A program made the position numbers and the translations under genes. Shown piece by piece: positions 1 to 11,622 of a DNA stretch of 64,000 bases. The notes under the pieces are model-generated. The model did no database searches, was not told the DNA's origin, and was given only the letters and a program-made list of their open reading frames with translations. The stretch is from Phytophthora sp. 'mugwort'. Taxonomy: Eukaryota; Oomycota; Peronosporomycetes; Peronosporales; Peronosporaceae. The first letter of the stretch is position 1. Each line of letters starts with the position of its first letter. Where the stretch lies: contig JAUCEF010000005.1 in NCBI GenBank assembly GCA_033558025.1, positions 6,386,001-6,450,000 of the forward strand, written 5' to 3'.

Positions 1-216
1 TGCGCTAGCGCCTTGAGTTGCCTCATTTACAGGTCCAGAAGTCCTTTGTGCTGCTTTCAATCGTGATCTCCTCTTGTTGGAAAATCCCTCGGTTCCGTTG
101 GGTCCACAACCTCGCGACACAGGCGCTGCTTAAATACGCCACATCCGTTCCCACGCCTTGGCGTATTCTACTTAATCATCAGGGTATTCCTTCCGCAGTT
201 GTTCCGTGATGCCGCT

Positions 217-545
217 TCATAGCCCTGGCGCTTTCCTGCTCGTACAATTCCTGAAGGATCCTTGGATCCGTTCCGGTTGCCAGTTTTCTCCTGTCCAGTG
301 ACTGATTAAATTTGTCCAGCAGGCTTCGGTGCAGGGGCACTCCCAAAAATGTGCTCCATCGTTTCCTTCTGCCCTCGACATCCTTTGAGTTTTCTGCAGC
401 TGTTGTCCTGGATCCGCCCCTCGTGGAATAAGTTGAGCTGCTCCACTGCCACGCGATAAGCGACCCACATTTGATATTCGGTGAGCTCGTTCTTGTGGGC
501 CCATATGTCCTTTGGGGTTTGCTATAGCGCCGCTTCCTGCCATTT
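217..545 (-). pseudogene. LINE ORF2 C-terminal Cys/His region
   Basis: Near 370-290 the minus strand reads GNDGAHFWECPCTEACWTNL. It resembles the H-x-F-x-x-C-x2 segment of the zinc-binding tail found after the RT of many LINEs. Two frames overlap here (the second is open 691-179), so the reading is shifted. Sequence to the left of 217 continues in LINE-like but broken frames to the window edge. Confidence 0.5.
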
Positions 546-1714
546 GCTGTCTTCAGCGGCCTGTTGCAGCCTCTGTACCATTCTCCCCAGTTCATGTCTT
601 TTTTGTCGGTACCGTCGGAATGCTTGCTTCTTGATCGCCATGGCCACGTGTTTGTTCGCGATCGTTTCTCGAACTGTCCATGGGAACGCATGCAGTTTCA
701 AATGCAGTAGAATACTATACTCCCTTCTTGCTCGTTACGCTGTAGCTTGTGGTCATCGGGTGCTGTTGATTCCTCGTGTCCCGGTATCTTCTTCACCCTT
801 CAATGTATCCCGTCCGGTTGTTGAACCAGGTCAATCGTTTTCTCCTTTGTGCCCAGACGTATCCGTCGAAGTTTCTCTGATGCATCCCGTTTCCTTTGCC
901 ACCCAATTGTATGTTTGGTGCAGCTGGTCGTGTGCCGCATCCGCACCTCTGTTCCCACTTGTAGTCCGGTTCCGATCTCTATCCGCGGCGCTCCGCTGAG
1001 TATCCCCACCGCTGTAGCTCGGGTTGGCGGTGCGGCTTCTCCCCTTGTTCGTTATAGTCATCGTGTATGTTCTCACCCCTGTGCGCTGTATGCTCAAATC
1101 TGCTATTGTGCGGACGTGAATCCTGGCATATTTTTGCTGCTAAGCATCTTGCCGTCTTGTTCTAGGACATCCGGGTTGTCGTTCCAGAAATACGTGGCCC
1201 AAAGGCAATCTCCTCCTGCGTCCACTCCTTTGTAGTATGTGGTAGTGGCTGTTGAAGCTCCACTAGCCATTCCTCCTCTCTTGACCAGCTGATTGCCTCT
1301 CTCTGACTAACTCCTCCAGTTCCTGTTGATGCGCCCGCCTCCGCTCTGCGTCCTCTTCCACCGTGGGTTTCAGCCATGCCCCCATCAGATCCAGTACCGT
1401 GTTGTCGGGCCCCCGCCGGTTCGCGCCCATTGTCACCCTGGGTGTGGCCGCGGTGATACGCCTTCTGCGACTTCGTTCCTCGGAAAGCCCACATAGTAGA
1501 CGTCCTTCCGCTGCACTAACTACTGGATCGTGTGCTTTGCCCTCTTCGTTTTACACGCAAGTTCAATCGATGCCAAGCCGACGCCTCCCGCCTCCATCGG
1601 CGTGAATAAGAGGCCTAGGTTAATCTTGTGGCGACTGCTCTCACTACTCGTCGAGTGTCTCCACAGAAATTGTTTTGCAGATTCCGGATCTGCTGTTCTG
1701 CCCACGATGGCATC

Positions 1715-2970
1715 TCAAATACCGCTGCCGTGAATAGCACGGAGGGCAGCAGGATGATGTTCGAGTAGCGTGGCCTTATTGTCTATACTTGTCGACAGCT
1801 GAGACGCTGTAGCAAGCCTATGTTGTATTTTCCTAATCCTTGCGGCCCAATTCACGTCCGTTAGTGCTCCTGTTCCAACCTCGTACCCCAGATATCGCAC
1901 CGTTTCTCCGTGAGGGAGAACAGGTATGCCGTAAAGGTTGTCATGTCAATCGCCGTATTCAAGAATATGTCCTTGTTTTTGGTGGGTTGTACCTGAAGTC
2001 CGGACAGCCGTCCAAATTGCTTTACGATCTCCATGATGCGCAGGAGCTGCTGCGCTTCCGCAAGGAATAGTGTGGAGTCGTCCACGAAAGCGGAGAATTT
2101 ATGCATTTCTTCATGCCCTCCCGGTACCTCAAGTCCGTGTGTCGCTGCGTCTTGCCGAATCGCTAACGCCAACACCTCGCCGCCAATATGAATAGCAACG
2201 GCGCTAACGGACAGCCCTGTCGGATGCCCGAGAGGACATCGTGGTTTTCTGACAATTGCTTTTCATGAGGAACCTCGCCGTCGTTCCGTCGTGCAGCTTT
2301 CTTATCAGGCACACGAATTCCACCGAAAAAACGAACTTCAGCAGTGCCATAAACAAAAATTCTCGCGCCACAGTGTCATAGGCTTTGCGAAACTCTAACA
2401 GCAAAATCATCCTACTGAGCGCCGCCGCCATCGCTGACTCTGAATTCGCCGTCGGCAGCATGGCCAACATCATCATCACGGTCTTAAGCCTTTGCTTCCC
2501 ATGGACAAATCCTTGTTGGGAGTCCCCGATGGTAATACCCAGTACGTGCTGGACCCACATTGCAATGACCTTTGCGTAAATTATGTACCCAGTTTGTAGA
2601 AAGGTTATTGGCCGGAAGTCCATCGCATCCACCCACTCCTCTTTCTTGCGGAGTGGTCTGATAAGGCCCCTAAAAATGACGCCGGTGGTTCTCCCCCCTT
2701 CAACAGCTCGTTGATAATCGCAACCATTGCCAACACCACAATGGCCTGCGCGTCTTTAAAAACAATTGTCGTTGAGCCCATCGGCCCCGCTGCCTTGTGT
2801 CGGTTGAGCGCCGCTATCGCTCGGATCACTTCTTCCTGAGTAATCTCCTTCATTACCTCCTTGTTCGCGGTCGACGAGGTCCGTCGTTCGGATGGTATGG
2901 TTACGAACTTCGAATTCCTTTTCCAAGTCCTCCAGCCGCGTTGTGCTATGAATTTCCCCAACTACAGGCC
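1715..2970 (-). pseudogene. LINE reverse transcriptase domain, broken
   Basis: Motifs in order are: ALNRHKAAGPMG near 2810, [18 protein letters not shown] near 2625, QQGFVHGKQ near 2530, [11 protein letters not shown] near 2390 and FVDDSTLF near 2085. The thumb fragment YLGYEVGTGALTDVNWAARI lies near 1895. Motif A normally has an aspartate before the F-x-K-A-Y-D string; here the codon is GAG (Glu), which alone would remove a catalytic metal ligand. Motif C keeps the two aspartates. Frameshifts separate the blocks. Confidence 0.8.
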
Positions 2971-3509
2971 CCCATTCCGATCCAATTTTGTCCGGTATTG
3001 TCATGCCTCGCTTGTCTCGGGCCGTTGGTCTGTTGGGTCTCCTCAATCGTTTGATCTTGTTCCCAATTTAATACCCTCTTAAGGCTCCAGCGTAGCTGTT
3101 CGGTGGTTCGTTCCAGTCGTTGACCCAGTTGCACCAAATGTTCTTCACGCTCCTCCTCCATCGTTGTGTCCAGCAGGTCTTTTTGTGTGAGCAGATGAAT
3201 TCGGTGCTCCTCGTTTATCCGTTGCCTGACTTTGTTGCGGCTTTGCTTCTCCCGGTTGCTGACGGTTCGGATACATTCCCTCACAGACGCGCCGTTGCGT
3301 CCCAAGCCCGCGCAGTTTCTTCCTTTCCAACTCCCGCTGCCATTAACTCGTTATTATCTCTCTTTGAACTCTGTCCGGTTGGGCCGTTCGGATTGGATAC
3401 ACAATTCCTCTCCGAGTCTTTGTGTATGCTGGGTTCGTTGGACCCCACCTAGGCGAAGCCTGACCCGCTGGTGATCCGATGGCGCTGCCGGTTCCGAGAC
3501 TGTCACCGC

Positions 3510-4240
3510 CTACACCGTTGCCGTCCACGCGTCCGGTACATGTAATCGGTCCAGCCGGCTTGCTGCCTCCGGACTCCAATACATGAAGAATTCCGTGGGA
3601 TCAACGTCCCCGTCCTCCTCGTCCGTGTGTCCGACTAGCGTGTTGGCATCTTCTATGTGCAGGTGGAGCAGCAATTCCTGCAGCTTTGCAGTCTCCGGTC
3701 GCCCCGAACGAACCCCTCCGAAACTGTCTCGTATCGGGCTTTGCACACAAGGCGTCTTAAAGTCGCCGGCGAGAAATGTGTTTCTCTCTGGCCACGACCA
3801 CTCAGTCAGTTCCTCGAAAAATTCCTCCCTTTCCTGGTGACCGTTCGGAGCGTATATGTTGACGATGCACACATTCCGAATGATCATCGCGAGCACCCTC
3901 TTGGACCACTTCTCCTGTTGCCACCCAGCGTCGCATTTGCCGCTATGTCTGGATTAAGCAGAATAGCCACTCCTCCGGCATTGCTCGCGTCTACGCTCCA
4001 GTACGACAAGACTGGCCCACACCGACTATATGCTTGCCCCATAGATTTCTCCATGTTGCCGCTAGTTTGTCTGCTTATTCCTTGGAACTCACATGAGTTT
4101 CATGTAGAAGCCATGCTGATGGTCTCTCCTTGACCGGAGTCCTCCTCCAGGACCCCATCCACTTCATTCTATTCTCCGCTACGAAGGTCCGTACGTTTTG
4201 AGTTTCCAGCCTCCATCCGCTCGTGTCTCTCGATCGTCGT
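3510..4240 (-). pseudogene. LINE endonuclease (exonuclease-endonuclease-phosphatase) domain
   Basis: This is the endonuclease that nicks the target during target-primed reverse transcription. Reading leftward, a TQNVRTF start motif near 4200 is followed by LLHETHV near 4095. After a frame change, VNIYAPNGHQEREEFF and FLAGDF appear near 3870-3770. These match the N, E (here HETH), NIYAP and GDF signatures of the EEP fold. A piece near 3545 reads SRLDRLHVPD, the usual end of the domain (SRID). The coding frame shifts between 4075 and 3896, so no intact enzyme can be made. Confidence 0.8.
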
Positions 4241-5445
4241 TGCTTTCCCATCCTTTCTCCTCGATTCTCCCTCATGTACCTTAGACGTCCGTAGACATCT
4301 CCTGCATCTCCAACATCCCATCCACTTAGATCTACAGTTGACTGCCCTTGGCTGCCCTTAATATTGATGATTCCCATCTGCGGCCCCGCTTCGAGCGTGT
4401 CCTCAAAGAACCTGGCAACTGAGAACCAATCCATCGAGTATTTTGTTTTGCTGCATACACGGTCCGATACTTCTCCACTGTATCCAACGCTAAGAGATGC
4501 CGTTTCAATCGCGTAAGCGGCCCGTTGTCTTCATCGTCTTCCCGGCCGGTGACCACTCGAATTTTTTTCTCGTAAATGAGCGCGCACAATACGTTCTGCG
4601 CCAGCCTCACCTTGTTGCCCACATCACACAATTGTAGCACCGCGTCTTTACCGTAGCCTCTGTTGCGTAACCGGATCCAGTCATCCTGGTTGTCAAGTAA
4701 GGGCGATAGGTTCTTTGGTGCGGGTCTAATCAGTTTCGCCTTCCATTCATCCAACCACCGCTTGGTCGGCTTGTCCTCGGTGTGGTTTCTGTACGTGACC
4801 AACCGGGCGTGCAGGGGGGGGCATTCTTTCCTCCAGGCTGCGGTCCAGGCTTCCAGCACTTTCTCGTTAAAGGTGACCATCACTTCTTCAGGATAGGGAA
4901 TTCGCTGCACCATTTCGACGAGCGTGCGCTGTTCTTTTCTGGGCTGTGAACACCCACTCCTCCATGCTGCTTCTCTTCAACGGGAGCGGAGCTGTGGCCG
5001 TGGACGGCCAGATCGCCCCCATCTTCTGCCACATTTCCGGCCACGGGTCCTGAGTCGCTGCGTGCTCCGGCGCACCTGTGCCGTGTAGTTCGTCCGCATG
5101 GCTTCGGGTCCGTCGCTTTCCGCATGACTTCCTAACCTCGACTTCATCGGTTGCCGTATCTGCTTCCCTTGGATCGGCGTCAGCGTATGGGTGCGTTTCG
5201 GCCGCTGCTGACTCCGTAGTAGCCTCCTGTCGTGTACGCTATCCAGTTGGGAACTCTGGGCACTACTTGCGCTTGACGGGTTGTACTCCGATCCCTCGTC
5301 ATCGTCCATTCTGGAGTCCTGCGTTCCTTGCCCGTCGCTCTCCTCCGTCTGAGATAGCGTCGTCTCCAGTTGTCATTGTTTAAGTACCTCTCCAGAGATT
5401 GGATACTTTGCAACAGATGTCGTACTTCCGGCGTCGGTTCCCCGA

Positions 5446-7095
5446 CTAGTCCGCCTTCTCCTGCATTGCACACTCAGACGCCGACAACTGAGCCGCTATG
5501 TTCACTAGGAAGCCTACAAGTTCCGAGTATCTCTCGGGCGCTGCGTGCTCAAGGATGAGGTAGATCTCGCATTGGAGATCGTGGGGTAGCGACATCCCTG
5601 TGAGCCTGCTCCGCAGTTCGTCTACATTTCCGTTCCATTGGGCCAGAGTCCAGTCACTTGCACATTCCGTACGCTCGGTTTTGCAGTTGACTGCCTCCTG
5701 GTGCTCGTGATCCGGCATATCATTCGGAATTGGGCGCTTGTCCTCCATGTCCTCATCCGGTGGCTCTACCTCTCTTGGCTGCCTCTTATGAACGAAGGCC
5801 GAGTAGTGCTCTCCCCAATAGCGGAGGACCAAAAATGGTGGTTGCCGCTCTCGCCCCTTTTCCTTTTTGAACTCCGCTAGGCATTTCTCCAGCTGCATGG
5901 GAATTTGTTGGCCCACATCATACGTTTGTCTACCTCGCGTCCCAGTACTGGGACGATACATTGAGCAATACCATACATGCTTCTCGTCCGTGCTGTAAGC
6001 CAGCACATAGATCTTTCTTTGCAGGAAATTGGCCGCAATGGCTAGAAACTCGCTACAGCCCCAGTTGTACCGTGGAATCTTTGTTTCCGGATCCGAAGAG
6101 GATGTAGCGTACTCGCCCAGGTACCATTTGAACTGGTTGGTTTCTCATGGGGCTCCATCCCGTTCCACCATCACTTGGCATACACTAGTGTCGTGATTCG
6201 CACGAAATGGTCGAATTAATCCGTGAAAATGAGCTGTCCCGTCCATCGGATCCCACGCTTTATGCACTTCGTGAGCTCTTCCAATTGGATGCTCCGCGCT
6301 TCCAAGTCGTTGCCCGCAGGGGCTTGAGTCACTGCCATAGCCATACAGTTGCCGGAGGACGGCGTTTTTCGCTTGTCGTAGCCCCAGTTGCTGCTCGATC
6401 TCTTCAAACGTCCGCGCCGTTACCGTAACTTGGTGTGGGATCGGCTGAATAGTCCCGTCGTGCAGCCCCGGTTCACCCAGTGCAGTGGTGACAGCGTCCT
6501 GTTCGCGCTGCTTGAGCGCTACGAGTTGAAGCGCTAGATGCAAGTTATGAGGCTTGGTTTTCACCAGGTGCAAATCTCGCTTCTCCGCCGCGCCCATCGA
6601 CACGCTAACTTTTTCGTCGGCTTCGTCTCCTGATGATAGCTCAATGACATCCTGGGTTGGTGGGTTGTCCTCCGCTTTTTCTTCCCGATTTTCGTCCTCC
6701 TCTGCGTTATCCTCTAACTCGGCGAATCGTGATCCTCGGGCGTTCATCTTCTGTTGGAGCGCGATCGGATGTGCATACAGCGTTCTACCCCGGCCAATGG
6801 GCATCGTGACCCACGTTTTTTTGTTGTTGCGGTGGCACTACTCCTTCCCCCCGGCCTGTTCGTTATTTCCCAGCTCCTAGTCGTCCCCTTCCGGCTATTG
6901 AACTGCTCCACTTATCGCGGTTGCCGGTTTCACCTTCCTTATCGGGCTTACCGCGGCCTGCGCCTTGCGATCTGCTTCCTCTTGAAGCGCTAGCCTCTTG
7001 GCTGCCGAACTTTTGACCTCTTCCAGACTTGCGAATGGTTTGGCGAGATCCTCGAGCTGAGCAATCTCCTGTTACGCTGCCACTCTATCCCCGGG
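5446..7095 (-). pseudogene. LINE leader region between the ORF1 knuckle and the endonuclease
   Basis: Three open segments follow one another on the minus strand (about 7060-6890, 6804-6145, 6006-5446). They encode charged, acidic and glutamine-rich peptide. One has an acidic stretch (ELEDNAEEDENREEKAED) near 6730; another starts IAQLEDLAKPFASLEEVKSS near 7055. I recognise no fold. They lie between the zinc knuckle of ORF1, on the far side of the hAT insertion, and the endonuclease, so they are the end of ORF1 and/or the N-terminal extension of ORF2. Confidence 0.45.
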
Positions 7096-7102
7096 CCCCC
7101 GT

Positions 7103-9165
7103 CAGGGATGCCGAAAAATAAATTGACTGTAAATACAATACAATAATCTGTCTAAAATTATCTATGTTCTATCGTTAAGGCTGGCCGTAAATTATTTACT
7201 GGAAACAACTCGCGAGCGCAATAATTTAATGTTGGTCTATCGACCAGAATATAGTCATATATAAACTCTGGTTCACAGAGTTTGATGACCTCCCCCAAAA
7301 CGCACTCATTGTCCAATCTGCAGCATGGCCACTCAGGCCTTCTCCAACGATAGGATCGCCGGATTCTACTTCTCGGCCGTCATCGACGCCTTTGGCGAGA
7401 CGGTAGAAGGTAGCTATCGCTGCCGATGCGGCACAGTGCGTCGCCAGGCTCCTCGGAGCGGCTTCAGCAACCTAGTCCAGCACATACGGGGCCAGCATCC
7501 TAACTACCCCGACGTGCTGCGTGAGGATGACACAGGGCGCGGTACCCTGCAGCCTTGGATTCGTCAGCGGGCCATCAACATGTACGGATGGTTGGACTGG
7601 TTTCTAGGCAACAACCTTCCGCTCCGTTTTTGTGAAAACAAAGTGACGAGACGGTAATTTGTGCTGTATAATGTGCTATTTGTGCTGTATAATGTGCTTT
7701 ACTTTTAGTGTGACTAATTAATTCCTTTTCGCTATTCTTGCCTATCCTCTGTCTCTGTAGAGAATCTACGTGGGGCCATGGAGAGTATCACCCTGGCGGT
7801 TGAGACCAAGCTCAAAGAGGAGATGCCTGAACAGTTTGGTCTCATCATTGATGGGTGGACGCACGATTCCGAGCACTTCCTAGCAGTATTTGCCTGTTAC
7901 GAAGTGGCCGGAGCGATAAAGCAGGCACTGCTCTCCATGGCCCCACTTATTAACGAGACCGATGACGATCACGGCGCTCGTACGCACCAGACATTCCTGA
8001 CTACAATGCTAGAGCGTGACTACAATAAGCCTTCGGACACTTGTCTCTTTCTTGTGGGCGATAACTGCGCGGTGAACAGACGGTTGGCATCCAATATGGG
8101 TGTCCCGCAGGTGGGCTGCGCGAGTCACCGCCTTAACCTTGCCGTTCAGGTTTATCTACAAAAGCACGAAGATGATTTGGCTAAAATCCAGTCTTTAATG
8201 CGCAAAATGAAGACCCTGAACTACGCGGCGGCACTCTGGTATAGTATCGACCTCTGCTTCGATGGTTTTGACTTAACCTAATTATGATTTTTACGTATTG
8301 TAGTTTAGATTTAAAACGCCGTTGTGGCCGATAATTCGGCAGGACACTCGATGGGGCTCCACCTATCGAATGATTAAGCGGTATTTGCGACTGGCTGAAT
8401 TTCCCCCAGTGGATGACGACGACATTGCTGAGCTGCTTCCAAGCGCAAGGGCGGTCAAGCGCTTGAAGGCTCCGATGGGGGAGCTTGCGCGCGTCGAGAA
8501 CGTAAGCAAGGCACTACAAAAGGACGGTATTACCCTGCTTAATGTGCGGGTCTGGTTCGACGGTCTTATCGACATTGAATCATCCTTCCGCCAGTACTGT
8601 GGTAAGCTGGGATGCAATTAATTGTTTGTTGTGTTAATTACTAACTTATTCTGAATGCTACTGTAATAACTCGTATAATTCAGATGCTCGAGCAGACTTG
8701 GTTTACTCCCCAGACTTTGAAGCCGGCTGTGTCAAGGTGCTGAATGGTAGTGCGGCCGATTTGACCAGTGCGGAGAAAGCAGCGCTGGAGCCATTCGAGT
8801 CTGAGGTAACTGAAGACCTCGATGGTCCTGACCACGAGTCGTTCGTAGCTCAGCTCGAGCGGACTAGAAAGCGTGTAAGACAAGTGCAAGCTTCCGAGCT
8901 TCTGTCGTCAGTGCCACCGACCTCAAATCTGGTCGAGAGGTTTTTCAGCCTAGCTCGCATCACGTTTGGACACGAGCGTCATCGAATCACTCCGTACACG
9001 TTAGAAATGATTCCCTTTCTTCGCGTCAACAAGACGTACTGGGACGTCCGAACTGTCGATGGTGTGATATGATCTTCCCTAGCGCTCTGGTTTTTAGCAT
9101 GCAGTTTTAACAGAGCAATAATTGGTTTTTGAGTGATGCCCGTGTAAATAATTTACGTTTGCTTA
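7103..9165 (+). mobile_element. hAT DNA transposon nested in the LINE
   Basis: The element carries a hAT transposase and sits inside a LINE. The hexamer CCCCGT is present on both sides (7097-7102 and 9166-9171), consistent with a shortened or decayed hAT target duplication, which is normally 8 bp. The left end reads CAGGGATGCCGAAAAATAA. Its imperfect inverted counterpart (CACGGGCATCACTCAAAAA when reversed) ends about 20 bp inside the right boundary near 9144. Removing 7103-9165 restores a plausible LINE reading across the junction. Exact ends are uncertain by about 20 bp on the right. Confidence 0.75.
7325..9072 (+). CDS. hAT transposase, probably four exons, near-intact
   Basis: Four collinear open blocks (7325-~7650, ~7760-8260, ~8310-8601, 8684-9072) encode a hAT transposase. 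An N-terminal BED-type finger (YRCRCG ... FSNLVQHIRGQHPNY) is followed by the RNase H-like core (FGLIIDGWTHDS), the CASHRLNLAV Cys/His motif, RQDTRWGSTYRM, and the C-terminal dimerisation block (PPTSNLVERFFSLARITFG). The intron at 8602-8683 (GTAAGC...TTCAG) joins QYC to DARADLVYSP in phase. The first two introns are less certain because the best donors do not give a clean phase. No in-exon stop was seen, so this copy may be young. It belongs to the same family as the hAT at 43.9-45.4 kb. Confidence 0.75.
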
Positions 9166-10990
9166 CCCCGTAATTGATCGTCTGTATATCGACACCTGGC
9201 CACCTATGGCCCAAGGTACCACACCGGAGACATTGTAGTCGCTGACGCATGTCGGGGTGATTGAGCGCCAGTGACCTCCCGAACCATACGAGTCGCATCC
9301 CGCGTAAAACACTGGGCATTCAGCCGATTTCGCGGTGAGCTTCCAGACTGTAGAAGTCCGAGAATTCGGCGTGCATGAGTCCATGTATTCAATGTCAAAT
9401 TCCACGTCGAGGTGCTGCTGCAAGTACGCCGTCAGCCTCCCGATATCTGTGAATCTCGTTAAGTTTTGAATAGCCACCTCGTACTCACGTTGGGGCGAGG
9501 CGCGTGTTCCATCTCTCCCCAGCTGTCTCGCCTACACCGATCCGGTGTCCGGTGTGTGCGCGTTTGCCAGCCGATAAATGGCTCGCCTAAACGGGACGGC
9601 GTTAGCTGGTACTTTGCGCCGTCTCTCTATCGAAGAAGACGAAGTGGATGCTTCTTCTGATATGGTTGCAGCTGATCGTTTTGGCGTTGTTCAGCATCTG
9701 TCTCAACTCCGGCGTGTTGGCCCGTAGCTCCTCCGCTCCCAGGAGAATGTCATCCTTGAGCGTCTGCGTGAACTGCCTACTGAGCGGAACACTGATCCGA
9801 CTTCTCAGCTGCAGTTGTAGTTCCCCCTCCACTTGACTTTGGATCGTATTGTAGAACCTCAGCTGCTCTTTCGAATCCAGCATGCTTTTCAGAAATGCCG
9901 GCATTCTCCGGCAGACAATACTGCCTTCCGCAATTCCGTCACATTCGCATCAGTTCCTTGGCGGAGTCTTCGACCAGTTGTTGCTGCGAGCGGTTGTTCA
10001 CACAGCAGCCTCAGCTCTGCGATGTCCTTCCTGCTGAATGGCCCGGATTGAAGATGAAATCTTGGTAGCCCGGAGCTGCCGTTGCCCCACTGCCAGCTGT
10101 CACCCCTGTTCCTGCTTTGACCTTGGCTGCCCATTGATTCATTGGCTGCACCTTGGCCCATTTTACCTTGCTCGTCAAACTCTGCATGATGTTCTTGAAC
10201 GGTCAACTGGTATTATACAAATCTCGCGTGGCCTTTTACGCGTACGTCTCCCATTCCTCGTATGTCCCGCTCGACGTGACACATATCTCGCGAAACAGTC
10301 CGTAGAGCAGTGCCTTCTCGTCCCCCTTCAACTTCGGGTAACGTTCTTTTGCTGCCGGTACCAATTTTCATCCACTTTCACTATGTCGTGCACGATGATA
10401 TAGAGTTCCGCCACCGTGGATAGTCACGCCACTCTCGGCTTCGCTTGCGGCGCCGCTCGCATTGCTGTCACCATTGCCGCAAACATCTCCTGCGGACGAG
10501 CCTCCCTTACTGCTTCCTTCCGTTCCTCCGTTGCCTGCGTGCTGTCCTGTTGGGCCTGCACTGGGTGTTGTCCTTTCTCTCAATGTTGCTCGGCTGTGAA
10601 GTGTTCCGTGCCGAGATCCTTTTCCGCTTGCGAATCCCGTCCTCTCTCAGCTCACCTTCCTGCCTAGCGCTACTCTTCATCTGTTCTTCCTCCGCTGCTG
10701 GTTCCGGTTCCGCCATCTCCTCATCCACCTCTTGCGATGCTGGCGTTTCAGCCACGATATAGTCTTGACAGAGCTGTGTTGTCCCTCCTTCCGTCGTCAC
10801 TGCTCCTGCTTGCTTCGTGTCGCTGCCCTCACCTGGATCCGCAGCCGCTTCTCGCTCGGATCGTCCGAGCCCCTCATTGCTCTTCAATCAAAGGGTTAGG
10901 TTTGCTTTACTCAATTCGAGTTCAAATCGAGCCGGTTTCTTGTACTCTGGTTCCTCCAATCCGGTCAGGTTGTGCTAGGCTGAGCGGGTC
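9166..10990 (-). mobile_element. LINE 5' portion with ORF1 (gag-like), degenerate
   Basis: This is the upstream part of the LINE at 1-7102, split off by the hAT. The minus strand carries broken ORF1 pieces: a basic/acidic N-terminus from an ATG at 10887, glutamine- and glycine-rich segments (10583-10368, 10206-9889), a helical piece 9904-9602, and MAIQNLTRFTDIGRLTAYL from 9477. A CCHC knuckle begins CLRCGTLGH near 9235-9205. The last cysteine is in another frame, reached by a one-base shift (then CRYTDDQLR). The 5' limit of about 10990 is only where the LINE-like coding ends; it has no sharp boundary. Confidence 0.7.
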
Positions 10991-11044
10991 GCGTGGGTAA
11001 ATTGCAAATTTGCATGGACAACGGGGGTAACAACCCGCACCGGG

Positions 11045-11622
11045 TACGCCCGAGCGTGTGTGTTCAATACGGACGAGACGGCCGTTTACTTTGCTCATGA
11101 TCCAGGGACTATCATCGCTGAGATAGGATCGAGAAAGAGCGCCAAAGTTCGAAGTCGCAGCCGGACGACCCGGGCTAACATGCTTCTCACTGTGTCTGCA
11201 GGCATAAAGCTGCCACCCCTTATCATTTTGGGTCGAGGTTAGAGGACCTCAAGTTGCAGAGGAGTGCAAACGCATTAAGTCCGGTGTCCGACGATGCAAA
11301 CTAACGCCTAGGTGGATGCAACTGTGCTGAAGGCGGAGTTTGTGGAGAGGATTGGATCTGACTACGTCAGCACTGAGAACCCTAGCGGTCTTGTTCTGTA
11401 TGTCGATAATAGGAAGTGTCACGTGAGTGAAGAGTCGCGGAGCCTTTTGTCAGAGAGCGACGCGGAGATGGTGCGCTGCCCAAGAACACCACGTCCGCGC
11501 TTCAGCTACTCGGAGTGGACGTCATAGATCCTTTCCAGAAGAAAATGTCCGCTCTTTCGCTAGACTTCGAGATTCAGCTCCTGACACAGCGCATCGAAAC
11601 ACATTGTTGTGACAGCGACTAA
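11045..11622 (+). pseudogene. pogo-like DDE transposase fragment A
   Basis: The fragment is a DDE_1 catalytic domain of the pogo/Tigger type. It begins FNTDETAVYF (first Asp near 11070), continues GSRKSAKVRSRSRTTRANML, then breaks near 11240. It resumes with VEATVLKAEF-like sequence from 11312 and LVLYVDNRKCH near 11390 (second Asp). A further frame change gives ALQLLGVDVIDPFQKKM near 11500-11550 with the last acidic positions. The DNA-binding N-terminus is missing, and at least two frameshifts and a stop near 11240 inactivate it. Confidence 0.75.

Larger units (their letters stand above)
1..7102 (-). mobile_element. LINE (non-LTR retrotransposon), 3' portion, degenerate
   Basis: This is a minus-strand non-LTR retrotransposon read from high to low coordinates. 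It holds an ORF2 leader (about 6804-5446), an apurinic-type endonuclease (about 4240-3510), a reverse transcriptase (about 2970-1715) and a C-terminal zinc-knuckle region (about 545-217). The frame changes many times and stops are frequent, so the copy is dead. The order endonuclease, RT, Cys/His tail is that of L1-like LINEs. The element runs off the left edge, so its 3' end and any poly-A are not seen. At 7102 it is broken by a nested hAT element and resumes at 9166. Clade assignment beyond L1-like is not attempted. Confidence 0.85.
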
